Assembly: GCA_900550565.1 (NCBI GenBank)
Contig: URSG01000001.1
Location: 1 to 64,000, forward strand
Direction: 5' to 3'
DNA: 64,000 nucleotides
Source: an uncultured Rickettsiales bacterium
GTDB lineage: Bacteria > Pseudomonadota > Alphaproteobacteria > Rs-D84
Below, in pieces: positions 58,753-64,000 of this stretch. The notes beneath the pieces were generated by a model. It ran no database searches, had not been told where the DNA came from, and saw only the letters and a program-made list of their open reading frames with translations. Each line of letters begins with the position of its first letter. Position 1 is the stretch's first letter. The position numbers and the translations under genes are program-made.

Positions 58753-59142
58753 TAATAAATGACCCAAACGGGTCATTTTTTATTTTGCCCCAAGTCCCAC
58801 GAAGGATCCGCCAGAGTGCCAACGGCACGCATGGCGAATACGCAGATAAACAATTAGCAAACCCGCAAAAACGGATATGTTATATTAGAGTTTTTGCATG
58901 GCGTTTGATTATTGTTTATCAAGGTGGCGAGTGGGGCTGCCAAAATAAAATGACCACCATTTGGTGGTCTTTTTATTTTGTGAAGCACCCGGATGAGAAC
59001 CGCAGGTTCGACACGATAGTTGGCAAGAACAAGCGCAACGCTTTGCGCGCCGTTCGCGCCTTACGTGTGGTGAGTGCAACGAACAATCCGAGTGGGGCTG
59101 CCAAAATAATAAATGACCCGAACGGGTCATTTTTTATTTTGG
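58753..59142 (+). repeat. Array of duplicated tRNA-Glu 3' ends with terminators
   Basis: This 400-base gene-free stretch holds two extra 3' ends of tRNA-Glu (58929-58942 and 59085-59103, the latter matching 19 bases). Each ends in CCA and is followed by its own AATGACC-type hairpin terminator (58950-58980, 59111-59140), as in the real gene (58760-58785). The first spacer contains a 76-base imperfect palindrome. The second contains the GTTGGCAAGAACAAGC/CCGTTCGCG block also found at 57.6 kb. Confidence 0.75.
58845..58920. repeat. 76-base imperfect palindrome (MITE-like hairpin)
   Basis: GATAAACAAT at the left is the exact inverse of ATTGTTTATC at the right. Inside, GCAAAAAC pairs with GTTTTTGC and AAAC with GTTT. 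The whole could fold into one long hairpin. It fills most of the spacer between tRNA-Glu and its first duplicated 3' end. Confidence 0.65.
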
Positions 59143-59152
59143 ATTGCTTAAA

Positions 59153-60925
59153 TTATATCAATCCTTCTTGATGCATCAATTCGGTGATGTATGTACCCCG
59201 GACACGTTTCAGACCGGCAGAACCGAGCATTTTCATAAACCACGGCATTTCTATGTCCGCCAGTTTCTTTTTATCGTTCAGGTAATACACACTGCGCATC
59301 AGGACGCGCACGTCAAAGCACGAACCGAATACTTCGGGCACGCCACGATCAACATTTAACAGGGTATATACTGCCTGCATTGCGGTACGAACCGAATATT
59401 CGGTTGTGAACACCGTATCGCGTTCTGTTTCGGCATAGTTTCCGATAAATGCGAAATTGACCGCCCCATTTGGCACAACCAGTGGCCGGTCGCCCAATGC
59501 ACGTGGCATAAAGTATGTTGAAATAAACGGCATATGGCACGGGATTGTATGCGACGCGTTTTGCGCAATGTCGTCAATTTCGGCCATTGGGACGCCAATG
59601 TGATACAGCCATTCGGCGCACAGTTCCGCACCTGTGCAATCGGCGATTTTCTTTTTCACATAGTTTCCCGGTTTATCCGACAGCAATCCATACGTCCACA
59701 CCACGATTTCGTTTTTCTTTTGCGCGCGAAAATGCGGCTGGCGCGAGATAGAAAATCCATACAGCCAGTTTGAATCGCGAATTGTGACCGGGCCGCTGGA
59801 CACGATAGAACCGCTGTATGGGTCTTTTTTACAAATGCGTTTGATGTATGGCACAACGCGATCGTTGGTCAATGTGATTGTTGCCGACATAACCCAGTTT
59901 GCCACCGGTATGTTTTCACAGAACTTGTCCGGTCGCCCGAATTCAACATTTTGTGCCGCAATATTTTTCCACAAATCCCAACTGGGGCCAACACCGACGG
60001 GCTTTGGCGCGGGGGTATTGTTGTCGCCGTATGTGCTGTTTTCGGTAATAGAACCATTGGTAATAAACACCAAATCATCTGGCGACAGGTTGATTGTTTT
60101 CTTGCGACCGGCGTGCATCATTTCAATAGATTTGGCAACCTTGTGCGTGGCACCAGAATCAATCACAACATTTGTCACACGTGTGTCATAGTGGAACACA
60201 ACCCCGCGCGCCGTCAGCCAGCGCACCAGTGGCGTTATCAATGATTCATATTGATTATATTTTGTAAATTTCAGTGCGGACATATCGGCCAAACTGCCCA
60301 CATGGTGGATAAAGCGCAATATGTAACGACGCATTTCCATCGCACTGGACCAGCGTTCAAACGCAAACATCGTTGCCCAATACATCCAGAAATTTGACGC
60401 AAAGAATTCTTCGCTGAACACCTGGTCAATTTGGACGTCTTGCAATTTATCTTCGGGCGTCATGGCCAGGTCAACCAATTCACGAATTGCGCGCGGCGTC
60501 AGGGTCAATTTGCCATCGGTCGGAATTTGTTTGCCGCGATTTTCAATTATGCGCGTGTGTGAAAAACTGGGGTCGTCTTTGTTCAGCCAATAAAATTCAT
60601 CCAACACCGATACATTTTCATCTTCCAGTGATGGGATTGAACGGAACAAATCCCACAGGGTTTCAAAATGCGCCTCCATTTCACGACCACCACGAATGAT
60701 ATAACCCAATTTTGGATTTTTTATACCGTCCATACTGCCGCCTGGGACGGACAGTTCTTCAAAAATCTGAATCTTTTTGCCAGACATTTTTGCGTCGCGA
60801 ATCATAAACACCGCGGCCGCCAACCCGGCCAGTCCGCCACCAACAATATATGCCGATTTTTTATCTGCGCCGGCTGGTTTGCGCGCGTCGGCAAATGCCT
60901 CGTAATTGCCACTGCTGTGATACAT
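59153..60925 (-). CDS. ohyA: Oleate hydratase (myosin-cross-reactive antigen family)
   Basis: A 590-residue flavoprotein, the normal family length. The FAD site AYIVGGGLAGLAAAVFMIRD is near residue 26. The family motifs ELSVPGGSMDG, GYIIRGGREMEAHFETLWDLFRSIPSLE and FEFWMYWATMFAFERW-like (NFWMYWATMFAFERWSSA) follow, and the C-terminal half is conserved (FIGNYAETERDTVFTTEYSVRTAMQAVY). It hydrates cis-9 unsaturated fatty acids to 10-hydroxy acids, which detoxifies oleate and linoleate in the gut. The gene is common in Firmicutes and scattered elsewhere, so transfer is plausible, though its codon use here matches the host. AAGGAG precedes the ATG. Confidence 0.93.
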   Translation of the reverse strand: MYHSSGNYEAFADARKPAGADKKSAYIVGGGLAGLAAAVFMIRDAKMSGKKIQIFEELSVPGGSMDGIKNPKLGYIIRGGREMEAHFETLWDLFRSIPSLEDENVSVLDEFYWLNKDDPSFSHTRIIENRGKQIPTDGKLTLTPRAIRELVDLAMTPEDKLQDVQIDQVFSEEFFASNFWMYWATMFAFERWSSAMEMRRYILRFIHHVGSLADMSALKFTKYNQYESLITPLVRWLTARGVVFHYDTRVTNVVIDSGATHKVAKSIEMMHAGRKKTINLSPDDLVFITNGSITENSTYGDNNTPAPKPVGVGPSWDLWKNIAAQNVEFGRPDKFCENIPVANWVMSATITLTNDRVVPYIKRICKKDPYSGSIVSSGPVTIRDSNWLYGFSISRQPHFRAQKKNEIVVWTYGLLSDKPGNYVKKKIADCTGAELCAEWLYHIGVPMAEIDDIAQNASHTIPCHMPFISTYFMPRALGDRPLVVPNGAVNFAFIGNYAETERDTVFTTEYSVRTAMQAVYTLLNVDRGVPEVFGSCFDVRVLMRSVYYLNDKKKLADIEMPWFMKMLGSAGLKRVRGTYITELMHQEGLI

Positions 60926-61013
60926 AGTATTTCTCCTTTGCTGTATGTGTGGTTATTTTACGACATATGCCACGCGTACAACACAGGACAGAATACCGCA
61001 CCATGACAAATAT

Positions 61014-61042
61014 TTGACTATTTGTTGCGCGCTGGGTATAAT
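61014..61042 (+). promoter_or_regulatory. Promoter of the LptM-like lipoprotein (leaderless configuration)
   Basis: TTGACT (61014-61019), 17-base spacer, TATAAT (61037-61042), 7 bases before ATG 61050. The gap contains no ribosome-binding sequence. Confidence 0.75.
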
Positions 61043-61049
61043 ACCAGTT

Positions 61050-61169
61050 ATGAAAAAGGTGTTTATTGGATTTTTATTGATTGCGACAATGGCGGTCGCC
61101 GCATGTGGCGTAAAATCAGACTTGGAAAAACCTGACCCGTCATACCCACGCAATTATCCAGTATATTAA
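61050..61169 (+). CDS. LptM/YifL-like small lipoprotein
   Basis: A 39-residue protein: MKKVFIGFLLIATMAVAACG forms the signal and lipobox, followed by VKSDLEKPDP and a Pro/Tyr tail. The CG-x-K-x-x-L-x-x-P arrangement is that of LptM-type lipoproteins, which help LptD oxidative maturation in the LPS translocon. With lpxI and bamA in the window, an envelope role is consistent. The mRNA appears leaderless. Confidence 0.7.
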   Translation: MKKVFIGFLLIATMAVAACGVKSDLEKPDPSYPRNYPVY

Positions 61170-61182
61170 AAATCAAAAAAAT

Positions 61183-61267
61183 GCGGGCGTGGCGAAACTG
61201 GTAGACGCGCTGGATTTAGGTTCCTGTGGGGCAACCCGTAAGAGTTCAAATCTCTTCGCCCGCACCA
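61183..61267 (+). tRNA. tRNA-Leu (anticodon UAG)
   Basis: An 85-base class II tRNA: acceptor GCGGGCG with CGCCCGC, D-arm with AAACTGGTAGACG, anticodon loop TTTAGGT giving TAG, a long variable arm (TGGGGCAACCCG), T-arm AGAG/CTCT with TTCAAAT, discriminator A and encoded CCA. The anticodon stem has one T-T mismatch. Confidence 0.92.
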
Positions 61268-61331
61268 AAAATAAATATGCCCGTGGCGACTACGACGCAA
61301 CGCGTCGTGCGGTTGCGCGACAGCCGCAACC

Positions 61332-61405
61332 AAACTGGTAGACGCGCTGGATTTAGGGGCCTGTCTGGGCAACCCGTAAGAGTTCAAATCTCTTTACCTG
61401 CACCA
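61332..61405 (+). pseudogene. Truncated tRNA-Leu copy (3' three quarters)
   Basis: 74 bases repeat tRNA-Leu from the D-arm (AAACTGGTAGACG) through the anticodon, variable arm, T-arm and CCA. The 5' acceptor strand is missing and replaced by unrelated sequence. The 3' acceptor strand TACCTGC has no partner upstream, so it cannot fold as a tRNA. The interval 61268-61331 contains an ACGACGC/GCGTCGT hairpin and no gene. Confidence 0.8.
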
Positions 61406-61419
61406 AAAATAAAAAAGAC

Positions 61420-61448
61420 TTGCTTTCTGGTAATTTTTGGCATAAAAT
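61420..61448 (+). promoter_or_regulatory. rpmG promoter
   Basis: TTGCTT (61420-61425), 17-base spacer, TAAAAT (61443-61448), 30 bases before ATG 61479 with AAAAGG in between. Confidence 0.65.
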
Positions 61449-61478
61449 CGGCATCAGAATAATAAAAAGGTAATAAAC

Positions 61479-61658
61479 ATGGCATCTAAAAAAGGCAGCA
61501 AAGAAGTTGTAAAGCTGGAAAACAAGGAAACCGGCTATTTCTATACAACGACAAAAAATACAAAGTCTGAAAATACGGCTGGCAAAATGAAGTTTCGTAA
61601 ATATGACCCAAAATTGCGCAAGCACGTGGTTATGACTGAAAATAAAATGCCTCACTAA
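61479..61658 (+). CDS. rpmG: 50S ribosomal protein L33
   Basis: A 59-residue basic protein with the L33 pattern: VVKLENKETGYFYTTTKN near the middle and KMKFRKYDPKLRKHVVMTE at the end. It is the zinc-free (Cys-less) form. It sits on the large subunit near the E site. ATG 61479 is preceded by AAAAGG. It has its own promoter and terminator and is directly downstream of the truncated tRNA-Leu copy. Confidence 0.92.
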   Translation: MASKKGSKEVVKLENKETGYFYTTTKNTKSENTAGKMKFRKYDPKLRKHVVMTENKMPH

Positions 61659-61664
61659 TCAAAT

Positions 61665-61688
61665 CACCCCGATTGGGGTGTTTTTTTT
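61665..61688 (+). terminator. rpmG terminator
   Basis: CACCCC, loop GATT, GGGGTG and eight T. Confidence 0.9.
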
Positions 61689-61749
61689 GCGCGAAATGAA
61701 TAATGTGTCCGCCAATGGCGCACCAAACCCTATCACTAAATCACTTTAA

Positions 61750-61771
61750 AAAATGCCCCAGTGGGGCATTT
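61750..61771 (-). terminator. Terminator of parC
   Basis: On the minus strand AAATGCCCC, loop AC, TGGGGCATTTT, just after the parC stop. Confidence 0.8.
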
Positions 61772-64000
61772 TTACTTTGTAAATTTACCGGTTCGTGGAA
61801 ATCCCAACGGCACAGTCCGCCCCTGGGACGCGCGCTTGCCACGCCACGGTACCCAATCGTCCAGTTTTGTTGTTCCGCGTCCCGTTGTCCAACCAAAACC
61901 GTCCGCCGCATTAAAGAACATAACGTCCAGCACATACGTTCTGTCGGCGTTGTATTTCTGTAAAATTACGCCCTTGCCCCGGGTCATTTCAGGGATTTCA
62001 TCGGCCCCAAATATCAACAGTTTGTCATTAGACCCAGACATCGCAATCGTATCGCCTGTGACCGGAACGCACATAATCGCCGGATTGGCCGCGTCGGTAT
62101 TCATAACCTGTTTGCCGTTTTTCGTCTGGGCCAGGCAATTTTCGCCGGAAACAATAAACCCTGTGCCGTGCCGTCCGACCAACAAATATTTGGCCCCAGT
62201 ATTCAGCACGAACGCACGCACGATATTTTCGTCCGCCCCAATATCCGCCATTAAACGAACAGATTCCCCGAATCCACGCGCCGACGGCAATTCGTTCGCC
62301 GCCAATGTGAACATTTTGCCCCCAGACGTGAACAGATTGATTTTATCCGTGGACATCGCGTGAAACGCGAATTGCAGTTCATCACCTTCTTTGAATTTCA
62401 AATCCAGACTGTTCAAATCCAGCGTTCCCTTGGCCGCGCGAATCCAACCCATCGCAGACAAGATTATGGTCAACGGTTCTTTTTCAATAAATTCGTCAGT
62501 ATTTACAACGAGTTCTTCGGTCTGTTCCGCCCACGTTGTGCGACGACGCCCCAGCGCAGTCTTTTTATCATAACGTTTTTTAATGTCGGCAAACCAGGCC
62601 TTTAACTGGTCACGCTGCATCTGGTCAGACGCCAGCAATTCCTGCAACTGTTTCTGTTCCGCCAACAACGCCGCATCTTCGCGACGGATTTCCATTTCTT
62701 CTAATTTACGCAAACTGCGCAGGCGTGTGTTCAAAATCGCTTCTACCTGAACCTCGGTCAACTGGAATTCAGATACCAGAACAGATTTCGCGTCATCTTC
62801 GGTTCTGATGATTTCAATCACCCTGTCCAGATTCAGATACACAACCAACAAACCGCCCAGAATTTCCAACCGGCGTTCAATATTCCCCAAACGCCAATTC
62901 GTCCGACGAACCAGGACGTTTTTCTGGTGCGCGATAAATTCACGCAATACGTCGCCAATTCCCATCACGCGCGGCGCGCCATTTGAATCAATGACGTTAA
63001 AGTTCATATTAAACCGATATTCCAAATCGGTCATCGCGAACAGGTGCGCCATCATCTTGTCCAATGGGACATTGCGACTTTTTGGGGTAATTACAATACG
63101 AACGTCAGTTGTTGATTCATCAACAATATCGTCAACCAGTGGCAATTTGCGCGCATCAATCAGGCCGGCGATTTGTTCCACCAGTTTTGATTTCAGCAAT
63201 CCATACGGGATTTCAGTGATAACCACCTGTTCTGCGCCACGGTCCAATTTTTCAATTTCCCAGCGCGCACGAATACGAAACGCCCCACGGCCAGTTTCAT
63301 AGTTTTTAACAATCGTATCAAAATTATCAATCAATATGCCGCCCGTCGGGAAATCAGGCCCAATCATCTTCTTCATAATCTGGGCCGTTGTCGCGTCCGG
63401 TTTATCCACCACCAGGGTCAAGGCATCACAAACCTCGGCCACGTTGTGCGTCGGAATATTTGTCGCCATACCAACCGCGATACCCATACCGCCATTGGCC
63501 AGCAAATTTGGGAACGCCCCTGGCATAACCACAGGCTCGGTCGTTGTGCCGTCAAAATTCGGCATCATATCAACACTGTTTTCGTCAATGCCGTCCATAA
63601 TCAGCATTGCCGCATCGGTCATCTTGGATTCAGTATAACGATACGCCGCCTGGGGGTCACCGTCAATATTACCAAAGTTTCCCTGGCCATCAATCAGCGG
63701 ATACCGAACCGAAAAATCCTGGGCCAGACGCACCATCGCATCATAAACAGAACTGTCCCCATGGGGGTGATAGTGACCCAAAACGTCGCCGACCACCGTC
63801 GCGCATTTGCGGAACGCCGCCGCCGGCGACAGTTTCTGGCGCAACATAGAATACAAAATACGGCGATGTACAGGCTTTAACCCATCACGAACATCTGGCA
63901 ATGCGCGCGATACAATCGTGCTGACCGCGTATGACAGATACCGCTGTGACAGGGCATCAGACAGTTGTTGTGATTCAATATTTTCAATAATTTCCTTGCT
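61772..64000 (-). CDS. parC: DNA topoisomerase IV subunit A (partial at right edge)
   Basis: 743 codons are present and the frame continues past the window. The N-terminal part reads [40 protein letters not shown]. It continues with [20 protein letters not shown] and the catalytic-Tyr segment [10 protein letters not shown], then the coiled-coil gate and a short C-terminal beta-pinwheel with [10 protein letters not shown] near the end. The small, degenerate C-terminal domain lacks the GyrA-box QRRGGKG, which argues for ParC over GyrA. With ParE it decatenates daughter chromosomes. The start lies beyond the window. Confidence 0.88.
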   Translation of the reverse strand, partial: SKEIIENIESQQLSDALSQRYLSYAVSTIVSRALPDVRDGLKPVHRRILYSMLRQKLSPAAAFRKCATVVGDVLGHYHPHGDSSVYDAMVRLAQDFSVRYPLIDGQGNFGNIDGDPQAAYRYTESKMTDAAMLIMDGIDENSVDMMPNFDGTTTEPVVMPGAFPNLLANGGMGIAVGMATNIPTHNVAEVCDALTLVVDKPDATTAQIMKKMIGPDFPTGGILIDNFDTIVKNYETGRGAFRIRARWEIEKLDRGAEQVVITEIPYGLLKSKLVEQIAGLIDARKLPLVDDIVDESTTDVRIVITPKSRNVPLDKMMAHLFAMTDLEYRFNMNFNVIDSNGAPRVMGIGDVLREFIAHQKNVLVRRTNWRLGNIERRLEILGGLLVVYLNLDRVIEIIRTEDDAKSVLVSEFQLTEVQVEAILNTRLRSLRKLEEMEIRREDAALLAEQKQLQELLASDQMQRDQLKAWFADIKKRYDKKTALGRRRTTWAEQTEELVVNTDEFIEKEPLTIILSAMGWIRAAKGTLDLNSLDLKFKEGDELQFAFHAMSTDKINLFTSGGKMFTLAANELPSARGFGESVRLMADIGADENIVRAFVLNTGAKYLLVGRHGTGFIVSGENCLAQTKNGKQVMNTDAANPAIMCVPVTGDTIAMSGSNDKLLIFGADEIPEMTRGKGVILQKYNADRTYVLDVMFFNAADGFGWTTGRGTTKLDDWVPWRGKRASQGRTVPLGFPRTGKFTK

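Noticed and set aside
61332..61405. A second functional tRNA-Leu
   Set aside because: The 5' acceptor strand is absent and the 3' strand finds no complement upstream.

Overview
The window reads as a chromosome segment of a host-associated, probably gut-dwelling alphaproteobacterium with a compact genome. This is inference from gene content and style: the frr-uppS-cdsA-rseP-bamA envelope block, LpxI instead of LpxH, scattered VirB-type secretion genes, small beta-barrel surface proteins, short intergenic gaps, and uniform codon use from about 6.5 kb onward. No rRNA or taxonomic marker was checked.

Layout. The first ~565 bases encode part of a KdpD sensor kinase of Firmicutes character that breaks off inside the coding frame of a type I restriction subunit, so the left end looks like an assembly chimera. 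From 0.56 to 5.9 kb lies an AT-rich accessory island: HsdR C-terminus, a DUF262/HNH nuclease, a decayed frameshifted phage integrase and an ABC-F ATPase. From 6 to 31 kb there are housekeeping genes (mutT, tcdA, tatD, a calcium-type P-ATPase, ackA, RNase E/G, recG, an M48 protease, frr-uppS-cdsA-rseP-bamA) and tRNA-Lys, -His and -Ala. At 28.8-31.2 kb is a small VirB7/VirB8-type cluster.

From 31.9 to 44.2 kb runs a compact set of podovirus-like morphogenesis and lysis genes, all on the minus strand: muralytic hydrolase, holin-like protein, scaffold, capsid, tail tubular A and B, terminase, portal. I see no integrase, polymerase or phage replication module of their own. The large terminase is split into an ATPase half and a nuclease half by 3.4 kb carrying dnaB, a two-HTH regulator and an unknown gene on the opposite strand. 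A lysine/alanine-repeat histone H1-like gene sits between scaffold and capsid. This is the best candidate for an unusual system: a domesticated, possibly gene-transfer-agent-like particle locus or an old prophage remnant.

From 44.4 to 64 kb follow birA with two small HTH regulators, a candidate small RNA rich in anti-Shine-Dalgarno motifs, an RlmD/TrmA-type methyltransferase, two outer-membrane barrels, lpxI, lipoproteins, virB11, priA, miaA, gap, oleate hydratase, an LptM-like lipoprotein, rpmG and parC, which runs off the right edge. tRNA-Asp, -Glu and -Leu lie at 57.8-61.3 kb.

Two genome-wide habits show. Many promoters (recG, yraN, dnaB, lpxI, virB11, priA, miaA, lptM) place the -10 box only 6-9 bases before the ATG, implying leaderless mRNAs. 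Several tRNA genes (Lys, Glu, Leu) are followed by extra copies of their own 3' portion, usually with a terminator, separated by short spacers; one conserved spacer block also occurs at an orphan site near 57.6 kb.
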